DNA of 64,000 bases from Hippasteria phrygiana (Eukaryota; Echinodermata; Asteroidea; Valvatida; Goniasteridae), in the NCBI GenBank assembly GCA_037893225.1, contig JAZGUH010000262.1, positions 1-64,000 on the forward strand, given 5' to 3'. Positions within the stretch are counted from its first letter, which is position 1. Every line of letters starts with the position of its first letter. Under the pieces are notes generated by a model. It had not been told where the DNA came from. It saw nothing but the letters and a program-made list of their open reading frames with translations, and searched no databases. A program made the translations under genes and the position numbers. Positions 22,032 to 34,385 of the stretch are shown here, in pieces.

Positions 22032-22394
22032 TGCCTTCTCGTGCTACCAATTCCGTTTATGTTGTCATATCATAATTATTGTCATATTATGTTGGGTTAA
22101 ATAGAAGGACGCTGTTTAAAGGAAATCTATGAACGCAATATTTTAAGCGCATTTGAATGGCCAGATCCCCCCCCCCCCCCCCCCCCCCGCTCACTTGCAC
22201 TAACCTTTTTCCCCCCAAAGAATACAGGCTTATTTCTAGATTTGTTGTGGAGTTACTGTTGTCTCTCGTGATAAAATGTTGTTGCGGTTTATCTTTGTTT
22301 GGAAAAGATTTTGACATTCCGATGAAAATACTTTGCCGTGACGTGGTTTGAACGGGAATCCTACATCTTAGTGGACTGCAACAGCTTCATAAAC

Positions 22395-22445
22395 AGACTG
22401 TAAAGATGTAAATGGCCAAGTTAGCCAATTACATCTTTACAGTCT
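22395..22445. repeat. Short templated palindrome
   Basis: GACTGTAAAGATGTAA is followed about 20 bp later by TTACATCTTTACAGTC. Copy A has only the left half. Looks like an inverted templated duplication arising after copies separated. Confidence 0.65.
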
Positions 22446-22525
22446 GTCTATTAATCTGTATAGCTAGCACTACAATGACTTTAACTAGAGTTCCGGGAGT
22501 CGGCTACGGTAGTCGTCGTAGACAT

Positions 22526-24468
22526 CTATACCAGGAGATGTTTGGCGACCAGGGCCAAGGCGAGTAAGGCCGCAAGAGGGCGGGCAGCGCTCACGCCGTT
22601 GCAGTTGTCATCTTTGCAGTAGCATACAGTGCCATCGATACCGCCCAGAGAAACTGATGTACACGTGTTTTGAAGATTGCTGGGTACGCTAAGAGCGCAT
22701 TGTCTTATTGTCCCTTCGACGGTCTGGCCTTTTCAAGATAATTAAAAAGAAACAACTCAAACTAAAGCAATCAGGATGACACGGCCCTCATCGTTGAAAG
22801 GATTCCCAGCCACTTAATAACACAAGACAGGACTAAAAAGAAAATTTATGCTTACGTTGTAGGTGTAGCCTACGTGCTCACCCGAACAAAAATGCATTCT
22901 TTTCCACAAACGAATTATCAAACAAAACTGCCTTCTGGGAACCTAAAACCAATTGTCTTCCTTTCTTACGAGAAACGTGTTTAGAGCTATTCCGTTTCGG
23001 GAACGCGTCAAGATCAAATTTAAGCATGCAATTCTGGGATGGGCGAAAAGTACGGGTATGGGCGAAAACACCGAGAAACACTCATTTTGTGGAAAAAACG
23101 GTACTTGAAATCCCCATCCTGTTGCAAATGTCCAAGGCAAGAGCTAAGTTTATCAACTCCCGCAGCACAAATTGAAATTTAATTAATTTAATGGGAAATG
23201 GTTTTAAGAAAAAGCAGAAACATTACTGGCTGAACATTTAGCCTAGACACGACATTCAGATTTGAATAAAGGAAGAGAGTTCATAGTTCTCAATTGCATA
23301 TGATTCAATTATAAGTCATGTCCGTGGATTGTCTGTTTTCAAGAAGCTGTGCTACTCTGTTGGGGAAACTAGATTTCGTACAAACGAGCCAAAAATAGTG
23401 CGTATAGGAATGGAAATAAGAAGTGCTAAAAAGTAACAAGTAGTTAGCCAAATACTTGAAAGTCTATGTGGCTGCAGTTTTGGAACTCAAGGAATAAATA
23501 GCAACATTTCCTGTGAAAAAAACACACCCCCAAAATCAATTACACCTATTAGCATATGCATTAAGCTATACTGCATGGGGGCGTTGGATCATGACATTAT
23601 GAATATTCAGAAAAAGAAGAAAAATTGCGCCCTCTTGTAACAGTATGAAATAAAATGGTGATCCAAATAGGTTTGTTTGACTGGCCTGCATGGATTGCAC
23701 TGTAAGTTCTTCATTTCGACAGAAACGTTGTTGGCGGTGGTACTTTGAATGACTAAACATCAGTTTCTGAACCATGCCCAAATGCTTTATCACACCGTAT
23801 GATATTCTGATTTCAAGTTCCTTTAAATCCAAGAAAGATAATCCATTAACACCTACCACCGATGGTCACTGATGATACAGTTGTTTGACAAGAATTAGCG
23901 CCTGCGTATGTACCCGAACAAGTTGCTTTGTAGTTTTGGTTTGGCCAGTTGGCACAGTCAGCCTTGTTCTCGTTTGGTACTGTACCGGCGGTATCTGTCG
24001 TTGCACACTGGTAGCAACTGAGTGCGGAAGCTGCAGTGAGAAACGGAGAAGCATTCTGAATGAAAAATATAAACCCGTCGAAGTTTTCCAACATATCGCG
24101 CGACTGGGCTTAGGGCGAGCTTGAGAAAATTATACAGGATACCGTCAACGGACTTCTGCTGTTTCGATCCGATCGGATCCGACCGGATCCGATTCGATTC
24201 CAGGCCAGTCCAGTCCAGTCAATTTCAACATTTGAAAACAAAAAATTGACAGAAAGACAAACCAGTATTTCGACGTGAAGTTAAACTGAAATAACAGTAC
24301 AGATCTAGTGCAGTGGTGATGGGTGTCGGAAACGGGTAAAATAAGTGGAAGATTTACGGGGAAGGAGATTGTTTTATACGGTTTGTCCACCGTATAATGT
24401 CCACGTCTCACTTGACTTACCCTTCCCAGCTGCCAGGGCAACGACAAGAAACACGAGGAATTTCACAC
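22526..24468 (-). CDS. Ly6/uPAR-family (three-finger) GPI-anchored protein, copy B
   Basis: Exons 24421-24468, 23857-24030 and 22526-22728 (complement) reuse the same splice sites and phases as copy A and stay open to TAG. Exon 1 encodes the identical signal peptide core; exon 2 starts LSCYQC; exon 3 has CYCKDDNCN and the hydrophobic GPI-type tail. All ten cysteines are kept, so the fold should be intact. Against copy A, about ten changes cluster in the second half of exon 2 and about fifteen plus a one-codon deletion in the first half of exon 3, while signal peptide and tail are nearly unchanged. The first exon with ATG was not found. Confidence 0.82.
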
Positions 24469-24866
24469 CTGTGAAAAAGATAGAGACAGGTGAAAGAAAA
24501 GCTTTTGTAAAAATGTAGGGCTCGTACAGGAAAACCCAGACGGCAGATGAACTGTCATTGTGACCAGACGGCCATGGGTAATCAAGGCTTACATTTTAGT
24601 TATTTCGAAGTTCTAACAAGACTAATACAACTAATAAAACAAACAAAAGTACACCCTTTGTCTTATGATTTTTTTAAAAGGATTTACAGGTAATTGAAGA
24701 GACATGGCAAACATACAACGTCCTACGCATGCCACAAAATTAGGCACTGTACGGATGTCGTTTGTGGAAAAATAATTAGTTGTCGGACGGCCTTGGGTAA
24801 TCAGCCCCACCCCATACGATCCTCGGTTGCCCACAGACCAAACGAAATGCGTATGTTGAAATCTAA
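24469..24866. other. Upstream flank of Ly6 copy B
   Basis: Closely matches 3,836-4,230 in copy A; likely holds the promoter and missing first exon. No coding exon could be assigned. Confidence 0.5.
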
Positions 24867-25489
24867 ATGTGTATGTGTACTAATCTAAAAATAGAACGTG
24901 TATCCATGCAGCGGATGGATCTGTCTGCAAAGACCGGCAATCGGTTGTGCGTAGCAATTTATAGATCTAGGATAATTGTTGTTTACAGTTTTAAAAGGAG
25001 CATAAGTACTCAATACCAGATCTGTATGTAAGCCACAACAAGTTAGTTTTAGTTTCAAAGTAAACGAATGTGTTGATTGTAGGGGCTAGGGTGGAGGTGA
25101 CCCAGACAGCGGTTATCAGGCTCGGAGCGACAGAGGTCCGGAACTAGTTCTAGTTTTGTCTGGAGAAGTTGAAGTAAGAAGAAGGTGAAAGTGGCGTCGA
25201 AAGACGTGGGATATTGTAAGCCTTGGGCTTAGATAATCTGAAATTCTGATGATTTATCCCGAGATGTAGGCCTTGATACCGTAGCCTGGTGCAGCATTGG
25301 AGTGGCTGCCTCCTCCCCTTCAATCTTGATGTCGATGATTTAACTGAATGATCTGAATTTATGAATCATGAATAAATGAGTGGAAATCAATCTTTAGTGT
25401 TCTGCGACTCGCCTTGAACGGTGTTAATATTTCTCTCGCCCCCAACGAGAACAGAATTCACCCCGCGCGCTACACCGCGCATACTACAC
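24867..25489 (+). mobile_element. Possible solo LTR
   Basis: Copy-B-only block starting TGTGTATGTGTAC and ending GCATACTACA, with an AATAAA near 25,369 about 120 bp before the end. This layout resembles an LTR, but no target duplication or partner was found. Confidence 0.3.
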
Positions 25490-25696
25490 AAGCAAGCGTG
25501 CTATAGGCCTATAATAGCACTCAAAAAGAGCTGAACTAAATGCACTTCAAGTGCTTTTTTTCAACAACTCATAGGACACAAAATAAAGCACTTTAGTCGT
25601 TATAGATAACATCTTGCACCGTTTTTACGGAATGGTATTTGCGTCCAAACTGCCAGGAAATTCACGTAAAAAAACGGTGTTTTTTTTTACAGTGTA

Positions 25697-27525
25697 CTAT
25701 GTAGTCATTACAGTGTAATAAGGAAAGACAGCTTTTTGATAGCCTATAAATCAGTCGTTTATAGATTAGACCTTGACTCAGAGTGTGAGATTCTGTGGTG
25801 TGAAGTTTGTTGTAAAAGAAGAAACTCTGTTTTACTTGGTGTATACTATAGGCCACCGTCCAGTGGCTCTGATACTGTCAAAGAATTAGGCAAGTGTTTA
25901 GATCTCTTGATCCTATCTGGCCGTCGTAAAATAACTATAATGTTGTTCTTACAAGCGATTTTAACTTCCCTAATATTAATGGGACGACGGCCAGCCTATT
26001 GTTAGTAACACTACCGTTAATTACTGAATTATTTCTCCAGCTCATTTCTCCCAAGAAACATATTAGATCTTCTTTTTACCACCAACCCAAATGTCGTGTC
26101 AGACATCCATATCAATCTATAGTGATCACAACGCCATTGTTTTCACAATCCATTCATGTGCCAAGAACTTCAAGCATAATCGCAGGAAACTTTACCAGTT
26201 TTCCCGTGCTGATTTTCAGCAATTCCGTTCTGACCTAAGTGCTGCTTCATTAAGTAACACTGCAGCGATGTTGAAAAATCCTGGCATTCATGGAAAACAA
26301 TAATTTTGAGTATCGCGGTCGAGAACATACCTCAAAAACAATCTAGTAGTAAACATCCTTTACCATGGATGAACAGTGAAATCAGAGGTTTGATAAGGAA
26401 ACGTAATAGATCTATTAAACGTGCCAAGAAAGAGTAAAAGTCACGCACATTGGGAAAATTATCGTTGGTTGAGGCGTGAGGTAAAAAAGAAGCTCTACAC
26501 TGTCTTTATTTAACTCCGCCGTTAAATACATAGAGATGTGTAAAATATGCATAAGATGTAAGTTCGCGCAGTTTTGATTTTTTTGTGAGTTATTCTTCTG
26601 TCTTCTTCGATATCCATCGCTCGAAACAAATGCTGAACTTCGTCTTCATCTAAATCATATATTTGTATTCATAACTATAAGTTAAACAATTGCCAACAAA
26701 ACCAAATGCATGCTTATAGGTTAAAGCAGAAAATATATAATCGATCTAATCGTGTGCATTGCTGATAAACGCGATGTCTTTAAATGCTTGAGTGTAGTGT
26801 TGTTGACGAATTGAGTTGGGGCCCAGATTTTGAATACGTAAAGAAAACTGTTTCGTCTGAATCAAGTATCTTAAACAGAATTCGTGATTATATTCCCCAA
26901 AGCAGCCTATACACACTCTTTGTAAGTTTAGTCATGCCGTCTTTAGAGTATTGTGCTGTGTGGGGAGGAAAGTACATATCTCACCGTCGACAATATCCTC
27001 AACAAATGTCTCCAAGCAGCGCTAGACTAAATTGGGTTCGTTTTTCTGAAAGATTTCAAAAGGCCTCGTTTTCAAAAGCCTTAACAAAATGACACCTTTG
27101 TACATTAATCTTTTCACACCACTTACTGTCCCAATGATTCGTGAAACAAGGCAATCAACTTACATGACACTGAAAGTCCCTTTCGCCAAAAAAGAACGCT
27201 ACACGCCACAAGTTTCGCTGCGAGTGGTGCTAGAATATGGAATAATCTTCATGAGCAATTAAAAACCACGAACTCCTTGTTTTGTACATTTAAATCGGAG
27301 CTACGGAAAACCACACATCGGTGATATTTCTGCCATGTGCACTGATCTACGGAGTTGTAAACTTGGTTGCCACAGTAATTTGGAGCCGGATGGAAATTTT
27401 CCTCTTTTCACCAAAAAGGTTTTTCCGGGGTTGTTTCGCCCATCTGTAAATCAGCAATAGCGTTATACCGGGACGCTAAAAATCCAACCGTCTACATTAG
27501 TGTATAGATTTATTTGTGTAAATAT
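25697..27525 (+). pseudogene. CR1/L2-like LINE relic, copy B
   Basis: Same LINE as 4,850-6,738, without the THAP insertion. It keeps endonuclease motifs (LLGVYYRPPSSGSD near 25,830-25,870), the RT tail (ILNRIRDYIPQSSL, then LVMPSLEYCAVWGG near 26,930-26,965) and the C-terminal WNNLHEQLKTTNSLF region near 27,240-27,285, all frameshifted. The 3' UTR continues at 28,666 after a later insertion. Confidence 0.78.
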
Positions 27526-28665
27526 TATAGGTTTTCCCGGCCAATTTAGCAGATTTGACAGCTGAAATGACGACCAATCACCCATTTCCGCACGAATTTG
27601 AATGCACGTTTAAGATCAACATTCAATAAACTAAAATCCTCATTCAATTTAAATGTAGTAGCATGCGATTGTACATTTAAACCATGCAATTTAACAATTA
27701 TTCATTCAAATTAAACTTGCATACTGCAGCATTCATATTCGCTGGAGCTTCCATCTGCGTAAGTTTGGTCATTTAAATTCGCTATAGAGCAAGCATTTTT
27801 GAAATGTAAGCATGAAAATTCGAAATAAGTCCATATTATTTATTTGTTTGATAGAAACTTCCGTGCAGCCCACTATTAGTGGAGATGTGACGTTCTGCAA
27901 GAAGTTGCGGTCGCAAACGTTGATGCCATAACCCCAGCGAAGTGTACACAGTGGTACAACCAGAGCATACATGCCGAGATGCTTAACACGGCAAGAGATT
28001 GACGGCTGACAGACCAACAGACACTAGCATCCCCAGCAGCCATGTAAATCATGTGTGCAAACGCAAATAAAAAGTAAATTGAGAAAAGACATTCTAAAGA
28101 GATGCAAGAAAATCCAGATCACAATTTATAACCAAAGGTAAAAGAGAAAGAAGTAAAGAATTAAGAATACAAATTATGTGAACACGACAAAAAGGGGACA
28201 ACATACCTTGAATTTGATAGTTGCTTATAGGTTTATTTTCATTTTTATTCAATTTTCCATATCGTTTGTTTACATTTTACTTCTTTGGATTAAAAAGACA
28301 GATAACAGATACTTTGATAATTCAGAAACTATAGAATGAAAAGAAAAAACTAAATCAAAAGACTCGCAACGTACTTTTCTTTTTCTTTATTTTGAATGCA
28401 AAAAGTGTTAAATAGAATGCGCGGAAATAAAAACGAAAATGACAGTCCCATGCAAAAAAACCTTAACCAAACTTAGTGTTAAATTGAATGATCACTTAAA
28501 CCGAATGACATAACTTCAAAATAGGATGCGTTAAACATGAAAATGCCAGGTTTGAAAACGATTTTGAACGTCTGAAATCTAATACGAGTTAATTTGCTTC
28601 AAATTGGCCACTACCAAGATGAATTTGAACGCTATTTTTGCGAAACTGGCCGGGAAAACCTATAT
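27526..28665. mobile_element. Nonautonomous element with TATAGGTTTTCCCGG termini
   Basis: Inverted ends ATAGGTTTTCCCGGCCA and TGGCCGGGAAAACCTAT bound about 1.14 kb that splits the LINE 3' UTR. Flanks on both sides read TTTGTGTAAATAT, but exact edges are unsure. A similar end (ATAGGTTTTGCGGCCAATTT) is at 42,589. No transposase seen. Confidence 0.65.
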
Positions 28666-28866
28666 TATATTTGTGTAAATATTTTTGTATTATATGTGTG
28701 TAAATATTCATTTTTTGTAAGTATTGATTTTTAATTTCAAATGTATGCAGGGCCCCATTGGAAACCAGTTTTAAACTGTTTGGGCACACCCTGGGTAAAG
28801 AAATGTAATGAATAAATAAATAAATAAATAAAAAAATTAATTAATTAATTAATTAATTAATTAATC
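28666..28866 (+). mobile_element. LINE 3' end with simple-repeat tail
   Basis: Continuation of the LINE: GGGCCCCATTGGAAACCAGT and GTTTGGGCACACCCTGGGTA, then (AAAT)n and (TTAA)n from 28,806. This tail style is common in CR1/L2 LINEs. Confidence 0.7.
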
Positions 28867-30204
28867 GTCTATTTAGATCTAGACCTGGGAAAACCGTAAG
28901 GGTGGTGGAGCTGGCAACCTAAATGTGGCCAACCCCACCACCTCTGTTGTAGCCCTTTACCTAGAGAGGCTTCTAGCCTTGTATTGGGCGACTTCCATGA
29001 AAAAAACCCAAATCAATACTTACAAAAAATCAGCTTACTAGCTTCATTTGCAATTTGTACAGGGTAGGATACGATTTAGGACGGCTATCGTTGAAATTAC
29101 ACCATCTTAATCTCCCTGTCTTGCTATAGAAAATAACCTAAAATGGGTTCACAGTGTCAGTGGCGTCTGACATTCGTGAATTTGAAAGGTGGTTTATGTC
29201 TGAAGAAATATTTGTTGAGATTCCACTGTGCCCCCTATAGGCCTATACACAAGTCGATTTTAGGTGATAAATTGCACTGATAATTTGCACTGCAGATTAC
29301 CAGTTTCGCATGGTAAGCGTTGTACGAGTTGGTCAATCGGAGAGTCATAATAACGCCATGTTTAAGCATTTCATTAATGACTATTTTAAAATATATGTAG
29401 CACTTTGACCATTTCCGGTGGTTTTCATAATATTCTTTACCAAAGAGATGAACTGCATGCAGTTACCAGCATTACTTTACAAGGGTGCAATATATTTTGT
29501 TTCGTTTTTGGTTTGATATCCTGAACAACAGACGCTCCGTGCAGATGTGAGTAAATGGTACACGCTTTTAATGGTGTCTGCAATATTGTCCTCACTGCCA
29601 AAGAGAACATCTATCGGTCAACAAAGATCCGTATGAGACGATATTCTTAATCTGTTATCAAGGACTCACAGTTTCCCCTACTTGTATGCAATAATTGAAA
29701 GCACAAACTTACCCATTTCGGCTTCTCGGTATAAAACGCGGACTGGGTTTCTCTATGGAGGAATTATGTAGTTAGTGACGCAGGAATTGGGCGTTGGTTC
29801 ATTTATATAGACGCGGATCGAGGGACGGAACTAGATTCTTGTTTACCTATTGTGCCGTCGTCGTCGTTGCTTTGGTTAAAAAGATAAATTTCATCAAAAC
29901 CTTATAAACCAAAGTACCATTATTTTGCAACAAAAAGCCTTGCCTGTGCCCAAAGACAGTTTGTGTTGGAGAATTGGCTTGTGATATTTGATATGAACGG
30001 TTAATCTGCACAGGAACTACATTCGCGTAAATTGCACAGGGGAACTATATTCCTCATAGAGAGACAGAGTGAGGAATGCATCGGACGAATAGTGGCAGCA
30101 AAACGGTTCTGATCATGCAGTCAATGAACACATCTGGCGCTTCGCAGGAAGCATATAGTATAGTTATAGGCGAGATTTCAAAAAAGGGCTTGTTTGAAGG
30201 CAAG
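28867..30204. other. Mixed repeat spacer
   Basis: 28,868-28,990 is a dispersed repeat also at 61,930-62,010 (CTATTTAGATCTGGACC-like). 29,320-29,855 matches copy A. 29,856-30,200 is specific to B. No gene seen. Confidence 0.5.
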
Positions 30205-30745
30205 AAGAGGCATTTTTTAAGTAGAAGTTAGTAACATGTCCATCTTACCTAATTTAGGGGTGCTGAATCCAAAAATCATTGTTACCAAACTGTATTTTGA
30301 GATTAAAGGGGTCTTATAGGCCAACAAAACCCAGAAAATAGTTTCAAAATGCTTATTTTAGTACAAAAATAGGTATTTTTAGATTAATGTTGTATTACCG
30401 GCCCTTAAACCCCCAAATTAGTCTTTAAAATTGCATTTTTAGGTAAAAATGGCATTTTTAAATAAAAGTTGGTAGCAATGCAATCTTAGCAAATGTTGGT
30501 GTGCTGAATCAAAAAACTAAGGTTAAAAAGCTGTATTTGGGGTTAAAATGGTTTTATTTGCCAGAATTCCCCAAAATATTAAATAGGTTCATTCAAATAG
30601 AAGTTAGTAACACATCAATGTAACCTAATTTGGGGTACTTGTTCAAAAACTAGAACCTACCACTGATGAGGTTTATTTTTAGACTAAAGTATTCTTCTTG
30701 CCAAACTAAATTATACGATAAAAAGAAGAATTATTTTAACCATTT
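30205..30745. repeat. Degenerate tandem repeat, copy B
   Basis: Counterpart of 10,861-11,400; same three-monomer layout. Confidence 0.65.
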
Positions 30746-30846
30746 GCTTCTCTGTAGTTTTATTTCACCATGATTTGCAATAAAATGTTACATGTAACCA
30801 AATGCACAAATGGATCCCACTGTTGTGATTTTGTTTTCCAATATCT

Positions 30847-31104
30847 TCAAGAAATCTCCACTGAACAGTTAAGGATTATTGGTTGGACACCACTTCTGCA
30901 TGTTCGTGTTGTACACTGTAGTTGGGATGATTTTGTCTGACTTACTACGTCTGCAGCACTACTAGATGCATAATTTACATTGCTTGATTCAGCAGCATCT
31001 TGTAATCGCTGGATTTTGTTTTTGTCAGTGAAGAGGGCATTGCAGTTTCCATGCCAGACGAGACCGGAAACAGGACAATTGTCAGAGCCAAACACATCAG
31101 CCAA
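30847..31104 (-). CDS. Unrecognised ORF shared by both duplication copies (B)
   Basis: 85 codons containing GLVWHGNCNALFTDKNKIQR as in copy A. The N-terminus differs and the C-terminus extends by about 17 residues where copy A has a deletion. Function unknown; may be noncoding. Confidence 0.2.
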   Translation of the reverse strand: MADVFGSDNCPVSGLVWHGNCNALFTDKNKIQRLQDAAESSNVNYASSSAADVVSQTKSSQLQCTTRTCRSGVQPIILNCSVEIS

Positions 31105-31324
31105 TCGACTAATGACATCTTTGTTTTGTACATATTTTACCTTTTTTTAACCTCAAGCAATTTGAATACAGTTTGTATTCCTTGACTTTTTGCTTTGCTA
31201 AGTTGGCCTCCTTTTGTTTGACAAAATAAACAGGCAGAAAGGTCAGTAGACAAAGGCCTTTTAAGCTAACAACAGGATTCATTGTAGTTGCCTTAAACTT
31301 AAAGTGTTTGTATTTTCTGTGTGT

Positions 31325-31836
31325 TTACCGAGTTATATGTACCAACAAGACAGCTGTGTTCGTGTTTCAACAAGAGCAATAAGTCGAACTAAGAATTGCA
31401 AACACTTAACCACAAACAAGAAATCTAAATTCCAATCTGGACATACGTGAAATTTCTGTTGTTCTCGTCAACAAATGCTACAGTTGTTTTGTCATAATTT
31501 TTACAAATATTGCAGTTTTACCAAGATTTTTTCTGCCAGGGGTGGGATACCACAATCGAGAGACTGAAAGAAAACATCAGGAGAGAAATGAGGAGAATTC
31601 CAAGAGACATGTTGGAGAGAGTTGTCAACAACTTTAACGTTAGGGTGACAGCTGTGATTTAGCAGCGAGGGGCTTGTATTGAACATGTTATTAATTACTA
31701 GAAAAAGTAAGGGAAAAGGTGGACATTTTGAAAATGCTTTTAACAGTAAAACTTACAGTGGTATCCCACCCCTGGCAGAAAAATCTTGACAAAACAAAAA
31801 GTGTCAGTTTTTTTCTGGACCACCCTGTACTTGTTG
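31325..31836 (+). pseudogene. mariner-type transposase relic, copy B
   Basis: Copy B keeps the stretch before the second catalytic aspartate (to about 31,370) and the C-terminal portion (about 31,555-31,690), but the catalytic part between is deleted. Inverted terminal pieces GGGTGGGATACCA (31,540) and TGGTATCCCACCC (31,758) flank the C-terminal part, and GGACCACCCTGTA at about 31,817 looks like a mariner terminus. Confidence 0.65.
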
Positions 31837-31879
31837 GTTTTTAACAACACAGAAAAGTGCAACTGTTTTTTTTCTCGAT

Positions 31880-32800
31880 ATTATTGTGCAAAAGTTCAAC
31901 CATGCAGAAGATCTAAATTTGTGTTTTTGTGTTGCTTTTGTTTTATGTTGGCCAACTATAACAGGCTATATGCATGTAGACCTACATCATGCAGATCAAT
32001 TTTATTGCAATTTCAACCAAATATCCCTTACACTCGCATGTTTATGTGTTGTATCTACCATGTGTACGTTTCAGAACCAGTAAAACAAAACTTGAAGGCC
32101 TACAGAATCAAATGCTGAATGAAAGTAGATAATTTGGCATGATGAACACAAGTACATGTACGAGTTCGATTACTCAGTCATCATGGCATTGACACAAATG
32201 GTGGTTTATGCAGTCTAGAAAACACCCATTGTCAAATGCTAGGAACCTCCGATACCGTCTATATGTTCATGTACTAAACAGTAAATCCAGTCACCAGAAC
32301 ACACTCACAGACCACTAAAAAATCCCCCAAAAAAACCCGTTATTTTACAGTAATAAATTTAAATAAAAACAGTCGGAAATACCTCTAAAACCTCATAGAT
32401 TTCCAAAACATTTGCAGGAAAAAGGATATGATTTCTGGCTTTTTTATCGTGCTGTTTTTCTACTGCACCGTGCATGTGTCACTTCAAGTCTGGTGCCTAG
32501 TAACTTGACCTTGAGTGTGTGTACGTACCTGACTAGTCTGAAATCCCATAGTATTGTGCAGTAAGTGGACATACAAATATTACAGTACCATACTATTTAG
32601 AGAATAATGTGATATGTTCATGATGTCGTCTGCTATTTTCCTTGTCGGATTTGTGGGTTAATTTTCAAGGGGAAGGACTCATAATTCAGCTTGGTAACGT
32701 ATATTTTTGAATTCGGGGCACATTAATTGGGTATAAAAGTATGTTACACCTTTCTACTCAAAAATGCCTCTTCATGTAACCTTTTTTGAAATCTCGCCTA
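31880..32800. repeat. Internal repeat of copy B, first instance
   Basis: Matches 36,307-37,480: shared AACCATGCAGAAGATCTAAA, the CATCATGGCATTGACACA block and the TTCATGATGTCGTCTGCTAT block. Its right part also matches copy A at 12,615-13,165. It ends abruptly near 32,800. Confidence 0.85.
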
Positions 32801-33769
32801 AACTATAGTGCATTGTAGTCCCGTAAAACGACCCCAGAGTTCATGGAGATACGGAAAATGACCAATCTATTCTAACTGATCACATCGAAAACGTAATGAG
32901 GCCTGCATTTTACAGCTGTTTTGTTGAAAGTTCCGGACTGTTTTTTTCAAAGGTAGTTGGTTGTACATAATACAGAAACGTCATTTCTGGATTGCTGTCC
33001 GACAATTCTCTAATGTTCGAGTAGTCTGCTGTTTAAAGCAGATTTTGAATCTCTTCATAGTGAAGGCCATTTGATTTTAAACAAAATACAAAGACAGTGA
33101 TTCTGCTAATCTACTTAGAAAATGCCGCTTTTCTTACGGCCCATGGTTGGCACCATTGGAAAAGTTCTCGATAGAATGTAACTGTTTTTTCATCTCTCTG
33201 CCTGTCCTTTCTCGGCAAAGACTGTAATCCGAGTGTTGTTGCCCACTCTTTTGGGAGGAGATATTGAGATTTTGAGAATAACCAAAAGGAATATTTGTAT
33301 ATTTTCTACCAGCGAATTCTGCCTGTCCAAAATGATGACGCACGGCTCTTGCAAAATCAGACCGAGTTGGGTGGGGGTCGAAAAGGAGTTAATATTGGAA
33401 GAATCTCAGAGAAGAGTATATTAAATTTGTACTGCTAATTGTTCTATTGTAGTTGGACATTCTATCGCGAAGTTATGAATTTTCATATTAGTGTTTTCGT
33501 TTCGTTTCGTTTCGTTTTTCGGTCACAGCCTATGTCAAGTTTCATCTGATATTGTAAGAACCCGTCACAATTAGTTTTACCTGTTCGCTGGACAGGTGGA
33601 CAGGTAGCTAAAATGAGACAAGGGCTGGAAACGCGCCTAAAGGTCATGGTGATACAATTGTGATTTTGCGGTCATTGTATAAAGATTACAGGTGTTCCGC
33701 TGGAACCAAACAAAAATCTAAAAACAAATGGACCAGAAACAAATAACAACAGGGATGCAAGAAGGGCTC
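32801..33769. other. B-specific interval
   Basis: No match in copy A and no gene recognised. Contains a TTTCG pentamer run (33,497-33,518). Confidence 0.45.
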
Positions 33770-34005
33770 AAGGGTGAAGAAATATTAGCTCATCATTGAC
33801 AAGATGGTGTTGAAGGATACCAAGAAGAGAAAGAACAATATGGAGATGGCATATGGCTATACTAAAGAAGGCTTATGATTGGTGCCGCGCTCCGTGGATT
33901 TTGGATTGTTTCGATCTTGATGGGGCCTGCCGAAGGAGTCAAGCGCTTATTGGGCGAGAGCATGAAGACCTGGAGAACGAACTTGATGACTTTTTCTTGC
34001 AAGTT
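33770..34005 (+). pseudogene. Non-LTR reverse-transcriptase fragment
   Basis: Frame-broken translation resembling a LINE RT core: MVLKDTKKRKNNMEMAY, KKAYD, then MGPAEGVKRLLGESMKTWRT, typical of the palm region around the first catalytic aspartate. About 235 bp only. Confidence 0.6.
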
Positions 34006-34385
34006 CGCCCTAAACAAAGCTAAAAGTCACTCTAGGTACGGAGCTACAGAGAGAAAAAAAAAGAATCAAAGATACAAGAGGTAGGAATTAAGATTCCTCT
34101 TGAAGCAGGAAAGATCATAAGATGAAGGGAAACACGCACGAAGCAAATAGTTCGACAGAGACACAGAACGAGGGGAAAAGCCATTGGCACAGCTTTTCGT
34201 TCTTTATATACATCTAGTTACAGCTATTGGTGGGAACAGGCGGAAAGCGGAGTTTGACGCTCAAACACCCTAACTGGAGGAACCGTCAAGCTGGACAAGC
34301 CAGAGGAACATTTACAATTGAAATATACGTAGAACAGACCAAGAGTAGCAACAGATCTCCGGTGAGAGAGTAAATGGATGAGTCA
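34006..34385 (-). mobile_element. LINE 3' fragment, minus orientation
   Basis: Aligns with the LINE relic in HYOU1 intron 5 (59,480-60,360), sharing GGTACGGAGCTACA, CTTGAAGCAGGAAAGATC and ACCCTAACTGGAGGAACC. It lacks the 495-bp insertion found there and so serves as its empty site. Confidence 0.65.
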
